Shown one piece after another: positions 15,789 to 24,420 of a stretch of 31,086 nt of DNA. The number at the start of each line of letters is the position of its first letter. Positions within the stretch are counted from its first letter, which is position 1. The notes below the pieces were generated by a model, which searched no databases, was not told the origin of the DNA, and saw only the letters and a program-made list of their open reading frames with translations. The stretch is from AP-15 sp036008325. Its GTDB lineage: Bacteria; Pseudomonadota; Alphaproteobacteria; ATCC43930; CGMCC-115725. The DNA lies in contig DASYNW010000092.1 of NCBI GenBank assembly GCA_036008325.1, positions 1 to 31,086 of the forward strand, given 5' to 3'. The position numbers and the translations under genes are program-made.

Positions 15789-18494
15789 ATGGTAAAGCTC
15801 ATCAGGTTTCTTTTCATCTGCGCGGTCATCGTGGCGATCGCCGGAGCCGGATTCATCGGGATCACGATCTGGTATTTCAGCCGCGATCTGCCGGACTATC
15901 AGCAGTTGGCCGACTATCAGCCGGCGATCATGACCCGGGTGCAAGCCGGGGACGGCCGGCTCTTGGCAGAATATTCCACCCAGCGCCGGGTGTTCGTGCC
16001 GATCCAGGCGATCCCCAAGCAGGTCTCCGACGCCTTCATCTCGGCCGAGGACAAAACCTTCTACAGCCACCACGGCATCGACCCGCTGTCGATCCTGCGC
16101 GCCGCGATCACCGATGTCGGCCGGCTGCGCGGCGGCCGCCGCCCGATCGGGGCCTCGACCATCACCCAGCAGGTCGCCAAGAACATGCTGCTGACCGACG
16201 AGGTGTCGGTCTCGCGCAAGATCAAGGAGATCCTGCTCGCCACCCGGATCGAGCAGGCTCTGCCAAAGGACCGCATCCTCGAGCTCTACCTGAACGAGAT
16301 CTACCTTGGCGCCGGCGCCTATGGGGTGGCGGCGGCGGCGCTGACCTATTTCGACAAGTCGCTCGACCAGCTGAGCCTCGGCGAGGCGGCGTTTCTCGGT
16401 GGCCTCCCGAAGGCGCCGAACCGCTACAATCCGGCGCGCGATCCGCAAGCGGCCACGGCGCGCCGCGACTGGGTGCTCGACCGCATGGCCGATGACGGCT
16501 TTATCAGCCGAGCGGCGGCCGACGCGGCCAAAGCCGAGCCGATCGTTCTGCGCCATCGGCAACAGGCCGGCGAGGTCAAGGCGCCCTATTTCGCCGAGGA
16601 GGTGCGGCGCGAGCTGTTGGCGCGCTATGGCGAGAAGGCGCTCTATCAGTCCGGCCTGCAGGTCCGCACCAGCCTCGACCCGCGCCTGCAGGCGGATGCC
16701 GACAAGGCCTTGCGTGACGGGCTGATCGCCTATGATCACGGTCATGAGGGCTGGCGGGGCGCCATCGCCCATATCGACCCCAAGGGCGATTGGACGGCCG
16801 CCCTCGCCGCGGTCCCGATCCCGGCGGTCGTCGCCGATGTCGGCTGGCGTTTGGCGGTGGTGCTGCATACCGCACCCGGCGCCGCGGCGATCGGCTTTGC
16901 CGATGGCGCCACCGGGCAGATCCCGTTCGCGCAGATGCGCTGGGCCCGGCCGCGCTATCGCAGCGGCAGCCTCGGTCCATTTCCGCGCGGCGCCGGCGAT
17001 GTGGTCAGGCCCGGCGAGGTCGTCATGGTGACGCCGATCGAGGCGCCCCCGGCAAAGAGCGGCGCCGGGAAGCCCGCCTCGTCCGCCGCGGCCGATTCGG
17101 GCGAGGCCGTCAAGACGGCGCTCACCGCGAGCCGTCGCGCCCCGGCCGGGTTCACCCTGTGCCAGGTGCCGGAAGTATCGGGCGCCCTCGTCGTCATGGA
17201 TCCGCATACCGGGCGCGTCCTGGCGCTGAGCGGCGGGTTCAGCTTTGCGATCAGCCAGTTCGACCGGGCGACGCAGGCCTATCGCCAGACCGGCTCGGCG
17301 ATCAAGCCGTTCGTCTTTTTGACCGCCCTCGATCACGGGTTTACCCCGTCGACGCGGGTCAGCGACGCGCCGATCTCGCTGCCGCAAGGCCCCGGGCTGC
17401 CGATGTGGACGCCGACCAATTACGAAGCCAACAGCTTCCGCGGGCCGACCCCGCTGCGCATCGGGCTCGAGCAGTCGATCGACACTCTGACCGTTCGCCT
17501 CGCCACGATGGTGGGGATGGACCCGATCGCCGCCACGATCAAACGCTTCGGCATCATGGATCACGTGCCGCGCGAATATGCGATCACCCTCGGCGCCGGC
17601 GAGACTACCCCGCTGCGATTGACCGCCGCCTATGCGATGCTGGTCAACGGTGGCAAGCGGATCACGCCCACCGTGATCGACCGGGTCCAGGACCGCAACG
17701 GCAAGACCATCTACCGCGCCGACGATCGGCCTTGCGACGGCTGCAGCAATGTCGAATGGCGGCACCAGCCGGTGCCGGTGATCCCGGATACAAGCGAGCA
17801 GGTGGCCGACCCCGGATCGGCCTATCAGCTGGTGACGATGATGGAGGGGGTGGTGCAGCGCGGCACCGGCGATGCGGTGAAGGCAGTCGGCCGCCCGATC
17901 GCCGGCAAGACCGGGACCACCAACGATTACCGCGACGCCTGGTTCGAAGGCTTCACCCCGGATTTGGCCGCAGGCGTCTATGTCGGCTACGACGAGCCGC
18001 GCAGCCTCGGCAAGGACGAGACTGGCGGCCACGTCGCGGCGCCGATCTTCCGCGATTTCATGATCGCCGCATTGAAGGATGCGCCGGTCGTCGATTTCCG
18101 CATCCCGCCGGGCTTGGAGCTTTACCGGGTCAGCGCCGCTACCGGCCTGCCGGTCTCCGGCGACGGGCCGGCGATCTACGAGGCCTACAAGCCCGGCACC
18201 GCCCCCGGCCAAGGCCGCGTTGTGGCGCATCCGAGCGCTCCGGACGAAAACGGGGCCCCGGCGGTCTCGACCAGCCAGACTGATGGCAGCCAGAACGTTG
18301 GCAACCAGGCCGGGGGCAGCGATGACGGTGCCGGCGACACCGCGAGCGGCGACGCGGGGGGCGGCAATCCCGCCACCGGCGACGCCGGGCTTGGTGCGGA
18401 CGGGGCTGGTGCGGCCGGGCTTGGCGCGGCCGCAGGCAATCCGATGCTGCCGGCGCATGGCGCTCCCGCCAGCGGCACCGGCGGGCTATATTAG
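15789..18494 (+). CDS. mrcA: Penicillin-binding protein 1A (bifunctional transglycosylase/transpeptidase)
   Basis: 901 residues. One N-terminal membrane segment (residues 7-30) precedes a GT51 transglycosylase with catalytic glutamate in SAEDKTFYSHHGID (E87) and ASTITQQVAKN. The PBP transpeptidase has S503-A-I-K506 (in TGSAIKPF) and K707-T-G709 (in GKTGTTNDYRDAWF). The second motif, normally SxN (SRN in relatives I recall), reads S563-I-D565, so the Asn is replaced by Asp. The protein polymerises and cross-links peptidoglycan in the periplasm. The last ~85 residues are a Gly/Ala/Asp-rich low-complexity tail. Start: I prefer 15789 (MVKLIRFL) because it gives the usual short cytoplasmic end; an in-frame ATG at 15750 is possible. 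prfB follows 47 bases downstream. Confidence 0.93.
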   Translation: MVKLIRFLFICAVIVAIAGAGFIGITIWYFSRDLPDYQQLADYQPAIMTRVQAGDGRLLAEYSTQRRVFVPIQAIPKQVSDAFISAEDKTFYSHHGIDPLSILRAAITDVGRLRGGRRPIGASTITQQVAKNMLLTDEVSVSRKIKEILLATRIEQALPKDRILELYLNEIYLGAGAYGVAAAALTYFDKSLDQLSLGEAAFLGGLPKAPNRYNPARDPQAATARRDWVLDRMADDGFISRAAADAAKAEPIVLRHRQQAGEVKAPYFAEEVRRELLARYGEKALYQSGLQVRTSLDPRLQADADKALRDGLIAYDHGHEGWRGAIAHIDPKGDWTAALAAVPIPAVVADVGWRLAVVLHTAPGAAAIGFADGATGQIPFAQMRWARPRYRSGSLGPFPRGAGDVVRPGEVVMVTPIEAPPAKSGAGKPASSAAADSGEAVKTALTASRRAPAGFTLCQVPEVSGALVVMDPHTGRVLALSGGFSFAISQFDRATQAYRQTGSAIKPFVFLTALDHGFTPSTRVSDAPISLPQGPGLPMWTPTNYEANSFRGPTPLRIGLEQSIDTLTVRLATMVGMDPIAATIKRFGIMDHVPREYAITLGAGETTPLRLTAAYAMLVNGGKRITPTVIDRVQDRNGKTIYRADDRPCDGCSNVEWRHQPVPVIPDTSEQVADPGSAYQLVTMMEGVVQRGTGDAVKAVGRPIAGKTGTTNDYRDAWFEGFTPDLAAGVYVGYDEPRSLGKDETGGHVAAPIFRDFMIAALKDAPVVDFRIPPGLELYRVSAATGLPVSGDGPAIYEAYKPGTAPGQGRVVAHPSAPDENGAPAVSTSQTDGSQNVGNQAGGSDDGAGDTASGDAGGGNPATGDAGLGADGAGAAGLGAAAGNPMLPAHGAPASGTGGLY

Positions 18495-18541
18495 CGGCAC
18501 TGCTGCATCAGCAGCATCGGGATCGACGAACGGAGCGGAGC

Positions 18542-19664
18542 ATGCGAGCCGAAATCGAGGCGGCGGCCGGCGACATCAGACGGTCGCTGGCGCTGCTGAG
18601 GAGGCATCTTTGACTGGGATAGCGCAACCCGGCGCCTCGCCGAGCTGAATGCAGAGGCCGAGAACCCGCTGCTGTGGAACGACCCCGCCGCGGCGCAAAA
18701 ACTGTTGCGCGAGCGCACCCGGCTCGACCAGGCGATCGGCAGCTATCGGCGCATCGCGCGCGAGGTCGACGAGGCGATCGAGCTGATCGAGCTGGGCGAG
18801 GCCGAGGGCGAGCCGCAGATCGTCGCCGAGGCCGAGGCGAGCCTAGAAAAACTGCGCGCCGAAGCCGCCCGGCGCGAGCTCGAGAGCCTCTTATCGGGCG
18901 AGGCCGACGGCAACGACTGCTATCTCGAGGTTCATGCCGGGGCCGGCGGCACCGAGGCGCAGGATTGGGCCGAGATGCTGTTGCGCATGTATGCGCGCTG
19001 GGCCGAAGCCCACGGCCACAAGGTCGAGTGGCTCGAAGAGAGCGGCGGCGAGGAGGCCGGGATCAAATCGGCGACGATCCGGGTCGCCGGCCCTGACGCC
19101 TATGGCTGGCTCAAGACCGAGAGCGGCGTGCACCGGCTGGTGCGCATCTCGCCGTTCGATTCGAACGACCGCCGCCACACCAGCTTCGCCTCGGTCTGGG
19201 TCTACCCGGTGGTCGATGACAAGATCGAGGTCGAGATCAACGACAAGGATCTGCGCATCGACACCTATCGTTCCTCGGGCGCCGGCGGCCAGCACGTCAA
19301 CAAGACCGACAGCGCGGTGCGTATCACCCACGCCCCGAGCGGCATCGTCGTGCAATGTCAGAGCGAGCGCTCGCAGCACCAGAACCGCGCCCACGCTTTC
19401 GCGATGCTGCGCGCCCGGCTCTACGAGGCCGAATTGGAACGGCGCGAGGCGGCGACCGACGCCAAGAACGCGACCAAGACCGATATCGGCTGGGGTCACC
19501 AGATCCGCTCCTACGTGCTGCAGCCCTATCAGATGGTTAAGGATTTGCGCACCGGGGTCGAGACGGCCAACACCGGTGCTGTGCTCGACGGCGACATCGA
19601 CCGTTTTTTGGCCGCGGCATTGGCCGCCCGCATCGAGGGCTCCGACGCGATTTTGACTGGCTGA
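18542..19664 (+). CDS. prfB: Peptide chain release factor 2 (programmed +1 frameshift)
   Basis: RF2 ends translation at UGA and UAA codons. The gene is in two frames: 23 codons from ATG 18542 reach CTT TGA at 18608-18613, then the main frame continues from GAC at 18612, giving 373 residues if the ribosome shifts +1 at CTT. The joined product, RRHL then DWDSATRRLAELNAE, aligns with known RF2 N-termini. The tripeptide anticodon SPF (203-205) that reads UGA marks RF2 rather than RF1, and GGQ (248-250) is the peptidyl-hydrolysis loop in SSGAGGQHVNKTDSAVR. The frameshift lets RF2 sense its own level. An automated call starting after the TGA would miss the N-terminus. GGAG lies close to the ATG. 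Confidence 0.96.
18599..18614 (+). promoter_or_regulatory. RF2 programmed +1 frameshift site
   Basis: AGGAGG, then CAT, then CTTTGAC. An internal Shine-Dalgarno-like element three bases before the slippery CTT, followed by the in-frame UGA stop and C, is the classic prfB recoding signal with the same spacing as in E. coli (AGGGGG, TAT, CTTTGAC). Slow termination at UGA when RF2 is scarce allows the shift. Confidence 0.95.
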
Positions 19665-19784
19665 TTGTACGAAGCCTCGTTCTGCCGAGCGCCTGGGGCG
19701 CAAGAAAGCAAAAATTAATTAACCTCGGATAGAAACTGTCCCCCTAGCCTCGGCAACGGTCATACTGCCCCGCGGGGGATTCGA

Positions 19785-21929
19785 TTGCCTTTCGACAACG
19801 CGCGATCGCGCCGGCTTGAGACCCAGGACGGACCGGACCTCGCCGGCGCGGCGGTCGCGGTCGGGCAATTCGCCGCACGCCACCCCTATCTGTTGTTTGG
19901 GCACAGCGCCGTGCCCGGTATTCGCCGTCTCAGCGCCGCCGACCCCGACCTGCAGGCGCGCGCCGCCAGGACCCTGTCGGAGATCGCGGCGTCGGAGATC
20001 GCGGCGTCGGAGATCGCGGCGCCGCAGCGGCAGGAGCCATCGGACCCGCGCGCGGCGCTGAAACGTCGGGCCCGGCGCCTGGTCGACACCGCGTTCATCG
20101 CCCTTACCGCCGAAGGCGCCGGCGCCGACCTCGCATTGGCGGCGAGCCGCGCCGCGCTTGCCGGATTTGCCGCCGCGGCCACCTGGAAGGAGCGTCGGGT
20201 GGTCCGCTCCTTTCTCGATTGCGCCGAGATCGCCGTCGCCGTCTCCCTCGCCTACGACTGGCTTTACGACAAGCTGGCGCCGCCGGAGCGGCAGGCGATC
20301 GAAGACGCGATCCTGTGCCACGTGCTCGAGCCGGCACGGGCGGCTTACGCCGATCCCGCCCTGATGTGGCCGAAGCGCCGCGACAATTGCGCCCTCGTCT
20401 CGAACGCCGGGATCGCCATCGCGGCACTCGCGGTCATGCGCCGGCACCGGGCATTATCGGCGAGCCTCGTGCAGAGCGGCCTCGCTTCGGCCTGGAACGT
20501 GTTCGCCGCCTTGGCCCCGGATGGAGCTTGGCGCGAGGGGCTGAGCTACTGGTCCTTGGCGATGCGCTACGCCGGTCTGATGGTTGCCGCACTGGAGGGC
20601 GCGCTCGGCGACAGCTTCGGCCTTGCCGAACGCCCAGGCTTCGCCCAGACTGGCGACTTCGCCCTGCACGCGGTAGGGCCGTTTGGGGCGGCCTTCAATT
20701 TTGCCGATTCGGAGCACAATTTCGACGTGGCGCCGCTGGTCTGGCTAGCGCACCGCTTCCGGCGGGGGATCGACGGCTGGCTGCTCGGCCGCCCCGAGGG
20801 CTGGCAGCTGCCCTTTGCCGCGATCTGGCCCGGACCGCAGCAGGAAAGCCCGTTGGCGCTCGGCCTGCCGACCGGCAAGGTGTTCCACAGCGCCGATCTC
20901 GCCTGCTTCCGCAATACCTGGTCCGGCGTGCCGCCGGCGCGTCCGGTCTATCTGGCGATCAAGGGCGGGAATTCGTCGCGGCGGCCGCGCGGGGGCGTCA
21001 CGCCCCCGGAAGATGTGACCCTGCATGCCCAGGCCGATGCCGGCAGCTTCGTCCTCGATGGCGCGCGACACCGCTGGGTCGTCGATCTCGGCCCGGATGA
21101 GTATGACCTGCCCGGCTACTTCGACCACGGCGACGTCCGCCGATCAGGGCCGCGCTGGCGCTACTACCGCAACCAGGCCGCCGGCCACAACACCTTGACC
21201 ATCGACGGGCGGGACCAGGTGCCGGACGCGCCGGCGACGATCATCGGCAGCTGCGTCGAGGGCGACAGCAAATGGGTGGTGTTCGATCTGTCGGCGGCCT
21301 ACGGCAAGCCTGCCGGCACGGTGCGCCGCGGGGCGGCGCTGATCGGGCGGCAGGCGGTCATCCAGGACGAGGTCGATCCCCGCAGCTGTGGCGACATCGC
21401 CTGGGCGATCCACACCAGCGCCGAGGTGGTGAGCCTGGCCGGAACCTTTGCCCGATTTCGATTGGGCGGCGACCGGCTCGTCGCCCGCATCCTGGAGCCG
21501 GCGGGCGCGCGCTTTGATCTGGTCCTGCCGCCGCCACCGCGCTCGTTTGCGCGCGGTCCGGCCGATCAGCTGCACGGGCCGCCCTCGGGCGCTGGCGCCC
21601 CGGTATCCGAGTTGGCGCGCCACGAGGATCGCGCCGGTCAGCGCGCCGCCGGGGCGCCGATCCGACGCCTGGAGATCGCCTGGCCCGCCGGGACCCGACG
21701 GCTGACCGTTTTGCTGCTGCCCGATTGCGACGGCGACGAGCTGGCGCTGCCGGTGGCGCCGCTCGACCACTGGCTGGCGCGCCGGCCCGTGCGGCTGACC
21801 GGGCTATCCCGCCGGGGCTGCCGGAACCGCGGCATCGAGGCCGCCGAGCGGGTTTCGAGCGGCAGGCTGGCGAACCCCAAGCTGGGGAATTCTCGGCCAA
21901 ATCCGCCGGCGAGTCTCGGCCGTGCATAA
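19785..21929 (+). CDS. Heparinase II/III-like protein
   Basis: 714 residues with the two-part layout of heparinase II/III-type lyases: an N-terminal alpha/alpha toroid (about 90-370; DNCALVSNAGIAIAALA, DGAWREGLSYWSLAMRYA with Tyr255) and a C-terminal beta-sandwich (about 390-690; AGHNTLTIDGRDQV with His468). The family cleaves uronate-containing polysaccharides by beta-elimination; the substrate here is unknown. No signal peptide is visible, so a cytoplasmic site or a different role is possible. The start is a TTG at 19785 with GGGGG seven bases upstream; no in-frame ATG lies near. A triple SEIAA repeat is at residues 65-79. Its stop overlaps the GTG of the MFS gene by eight bases, suggesting one operon. 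Confidence 0.85.
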   Translation: MPFDNARSRRLETQDGPDLAGAAVAVGQFAARHPYLLFGHSAVPGIRRLSAADPDLQARAARTLSEIAASEIAASEIAAPQRQEPSDPRAALKRRARRLVDTAFIALTAEGAGADLALAASRAALAGFAAAATWKERRVVRSFLDCAEIAVAVSLAYDWLYDKLAPPERQAIEDAILCHVLEPARAAYADPALMWPKRRDNCALVSNAGIAIAALAVMRRHRALSASLVQSGLASAWNVFAALAPDGAWREGLSYWSLAMRYAGLMVAALEGALGDSFGLAERPGFAQTGDFALHAVGPFGAAFNFADSEHNFDVAPLVWLAHRFRRGIDGWLLGRPEGWQLPFAAIWPGPQQESPLALGLPTGKVFHSADLACFRNTWSGVPPARPVYLAIKGGNSSRRPRGGVTPPEDVTLHAQADAGSFVLDGARHRWVVDLGPDEYDLPGYFDHGDVRRSGPRWRYYRNQAAGHNTLTIDGRDQVPDAPATIIGSCVEGDSKWVVFDLSAAYGKPAGTVRRGAALIGRQAVIQDEVDPRSCGDIAWAIHTSAEVVSLAGTFARFRLGGDRLVARILEPAGARFDLVLPPPPRSFARGPADQLHGPPSGAGAPVSELARHEDRAGQRAAGAPIRRLEIAWPAGTRRLTVLLLPDCDGDELALPVAPLDHWLARRPVRLTGLSRRGCRNRGIEAAERVSSGRLANPKLGNSRPNPPASLGRA
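19977..20021 (+). repeat. Three identical 15-bp tandem units in the heparinase-like gene
   Basis: Three perfect head-to-tail copies of a 15-bp unit (starts 19977, 19992, 20007) encode SEIAA three times near the N-terminus. Perfect identity, including wobble bases, implies recent slippage. The frame is kept. Confidence 0.93.
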
Positions 21930-23181
21930 GCCCTTGGCGGATGCCTCGATGATGGCGGCGGACGGCTTCAGCCCGCTGCGCCGCCGGATCGTGTTGTTGA
22001 GCCTGACCGGCGCGTCGTCGCTGGGGATCGTCGCCTCGACCATCTATGTTCCCTCGGTGCCGGCGATCGCGCGCGCCTTCGATACCTCGATCGCCCGGGT
22101 GCAGATGACCTTTGTCGGCTATCTGCTGGCGTTCGCGGTCAGCATGCTGGTGCTGGGGCCGCTTTCCGATCGCCTCGGCCGGCGCCGGACGGTGCTCTGG
22201 GGGCTGGCGTTGAGCGCGGTCAGCAGCCTCGTCTGCGCCGCCAGCACGAGCATCGAAATGCTGATCGCCGCGCGTGTCCTTCAGGGGATCGGCGCCTGCG
22301 CCGGGATGGTCGTCGGCCGCGCCCTGATCCGCGAGATCTGGGGTCTCGAGGAAGCTGCCCGAGTGATCGCCGGGCGGGCCTTCGCCGCAACCGTGGTGCA
22401 GGCTTGCGCGCCGGTGCTCGGCGGCTACCTGCAGCAATGGGTCGGCTGGCGGGCGAATTTTTTGGCGGTCGCCGCACTCGCCTGCTGCACCATGGCGCTG
22501 ATGCTGCGCTATGTCCCCGACCGCGGCGCAATTTCGCCCGACGGAGCGAGCGGCCAAGGCGTGCTGGCCAGCTATCGCCGTCTGATCGGCGCCCGCCTCT
22601 TTCTCGGCTATACGCTAGCCGCCGCCGGCGCCCATGCCGGGTTTAACATCTTCGCCGCCGGCGCCCCGGCGGTGCTGATCGGCAGTTTCGGCATCAGCCC
22701 CGAACAGTACGGCTTTTACGCAGCACTGCCGCCGGTGGGTTTCATGGTCGGCAGCTTTCTGTCCAATCGCCTGACCGGTCGGCTCGGGGTCGACGGGCTG
22801 ATCACGATCGGCACGATCGTGCTGATCCCGGCCGGCTTTGTCATGGTGCTGCTGGCGCTGCTGCACTTCACCGGCCCCTATATCGTGATCGCGCCGATGA
22901 TTTTCGTGTGCTGCGGCAGCGGGTTGATCACCCCCAGCGCCGCCGCCGGCAGTCTCGGGGTCGACCCGCGAATCGCCGGCGCCGCTTCGGGTCTCGGCAG
23001 CTTCATCCAGATGGGCGGCGCCGCCCTCGCCACCGCGGCTTTGACCCTCGGACGAAGCGGCAGCCCGCTGACCCTGGCCATCGTCATCGCTGCAGCCGGG
23101 TTGTGTTGCGTGACCGCCTTCGGTTCGCTGACCAAGCCGGAGCGGCTCGCCGTGAAAGCCGATGCCGAAGCGGCCGACTGA
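21922..23181 (+). CDS. MFS drug/metabolite exporter, Bcr/CflA type
   Basis: 419 residues with about 12 membrane segments. MFS motif A is GPLSDRLGRRRT at residues 79-90; YVPSVPAIA in the first helix and GRALIREIWGLEEAARVI after helix 4 are typical of the Bcr/CflA group, proton-driven exporters of drugs or small metabolites in the inner membrane. I place the start at the GTG at 21922, which overlaps the heparinase-like gene's stop; an ATG at 21949 is an alternative, and neither has a strong ribosome site. The position between a lyase-like gene and an unknown gene suggests a cargo linked to their substrate, but that is inference. Confidence 0.88.
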   Translation: MHKPLADASMMAADGFSPLRRRIVLLSLTGASSLGIVASTIYVPSVPAIARAFDTSIARVQMTFVGYLLAFAVSMLVLGPLSDRLGRRRTVLWGLALSAVSSLVCAASTSIEMLIAARVLQGIGACAGMVVGRALIREIWGLEEAARVIAGRAFAATVVQACAPVLGGYLQQWVGWRANFLAVAALACCTMALMLRYVPDRGAISPDGASGQGVLASYRRLIGARLFLGYTLAAAGAHAGFNIFAAGAPAVLIGSFGISPEQYGFYAALPPVGFMVGSFLSNRLTGRLGVDGLITIGTIVLIPAGFVMVLLALLHFTGPYIVIAPMIFVCCGSGLITPSAAAGSLGVDPRIAGAASGLGSFIQMGGAALATAALTLGRSGSPLTLAIVIAAAGLCCVTAFGSLTKPERLAVKADAEAAD

Positions 23182-23204
23182 CCGCGCGCACAGGCATCGC
23201 CCGG

Positions 23205-24395
23205 ATGAAACCGGCCAGTCCGGGTAAGGTTCTGCGGCCACCTCCAGGTTGGCGCCCGCAAGCCGCCCTCGGCCATTATTTTCCGGCGATGGCCGAGTTC
23301 GGCCTTCAGGTCGACCCCGAGCTCCGCCGGCTCGAGGCGCTGCTCGACAGCGCCGAGGCGGTCGGCCGCGATACCTCGTTGTTGCGCCAGGCGCTCGGCG
23401 AGGTCCGCTGGCGCCTGCAATATACCGGCGACCTCGCGGCAGCCGACGCCGCGCTCGCCCAACTGCGCGCAGCGGTCGCTTTGCCCGACCCGCCGAGCGG
23501 CCTTCTCCCCGACGAGGACGGCAGCTACGGCGCCGGGACCCATGTCTGGTTTCTCAAGCTCGACGCCTCAGTCGATCCGATGCTCGCCGCGGACTTTGCC
23601 AGCGAGCGGCCGCCGCGGTTTCTCGACCGCGTCAACCATCCCCTCAGTCTTGGCCGCTATCTCGACAGCCTGGTCGTCTCGCGTTTGGCCGAGGACGGGG
23701 TCGACCGCCGCAAGGAGCTGAACTTCGCCACCGCTGACCTGGTCCGGCTGATCCTGCGCCGCCGCCCGCCCGGCTATCGCTGGGACCCGCGGCTCGAAAC
23801 CGTGATCCGGGATTTTCTCGCGCGCTGGCAGGATCCGGCGACCGGCTTTTTCGGGGCGGATTACGAAATCGCCGGCGAGCGGTGGCGCACCGCCGACCTC
23901 AGCATGACCTTTCATATGGCGCGCTATCTCGAAGCCCGGATCGGCCATTGGCCGCAGCTGATCGACACCCTGATCGAGATCCGCGAGGACCGCTATCCGA
24001 ATGGCTGGCTCGACGATAACGGTCTGACCAACCACAACAATTACGACGTCGCGGTGCTGTTCCAGCTGGGCTGGCCGCAGATGCGCCCGGCTCAGCGGGA
24101 GCGCGCGCAAGGCGAGATCGCTCGCCTGCTGTCGTGGTGCCTGGAGACGGCGATCGCTGCGGATGGTTCGGTGGCGGCGCGCGCGGCTGGCGAATCATTG
24201 CCCGAGAGCTATTACTTCGCGGTCGCTTTTCTCGATACCGTGGGCTTTTTCGATCCGACAAAGCGCTTTTGGACCGATCGCCGGTTTTCCGACGCGCCGG
24301 CGCTGCGCACGCTTCTGGAGCGCCAGATCCGCGCGTTGCCACCGGGCGACCCGATGGCCCGGATGGCGCTCGACCGCCTCGGCCGCAGCCCTTAG
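23205..24395 (+). CDS. Conserved-looking hypothetical protein, possible all-helical toroid fold
   Basis: 396 residues; I do not recognise the family with certainty. No signal peptide or membrane segment is seen, so it is probably cytoplasmic. The most family-like part runs from residue 210 to 290: DPATGFFGADYEI, DLSMTFHMARYLEARIGHWPQ, YPNGWLDDNG, TNHNNYDVAVLFQLGW. The regular alternation of helices with aromatic and Gly-rich loops (GFF, GW) resembles alpha/alpha-toroid proteins such as glycan-acting enzymes, but no catalytic residue can be assigned. It begins 23 bases after the MFS stop, with ACAGG nine bases before the ATG, and is probably in the same transcript as the heparinase-like and exporter genes. 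It faces glgA with a 25-base gap. Confidence 0.72.
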   Translation: MKPASPGKVLRPPPGWRPQAALGHYFPAMAEFGLQVDPELRRLEALLDSAEAVGRDTSLLRQALGEVRWRLQYTGDLAAADAALAQLRAAVALPDPPSGLLPDEDGSYGAGTHVWFLKLDASVDPMLAADFASERPPRFLDRVNHPLSLGRYLDSLVVSRLAEDGVDRRKELNFATADLVRLILRRRPPGYRWDPRLETVIRDFLARWQDPATGFFGADYEIAGERWRTADLSMTFHMARYLEARIGHWPQLIDTLIEIREDRYPNGWLDDNGLTNHNNYDVAVLFQLGWPQMRPAQRERAQGEIARLLSWCLETAIAADGSVAARAAGESLPESYYFAVAFLDTVGFFDPTKRFWTDRRFSDAPALRTLLERQIRALPPGDPMARMALDRLGRSP

Positions 24396-24420
24396 ACCGC
24401 GTAATCCCCAGTGCTTCTCT

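Noticed and set aside
15525..18458. Very long open frame antisense to the PBP1A gene
   Set aside because: High GC leaves antisense frames open. The PBP1A strand has clear family motifs; the antisense product has only Arg/Gly/Ala/Asp-rich shadow sequence.
19689..19701. GCGCC-TGG-GGCGC hairpin after prfB as a terminator
   Set aside because: The following bases are A-rich (AAGAAAGCAAAAATT), not a T-run. It may still end the transcript in a factor-dependent way, but the sequence does not show this.
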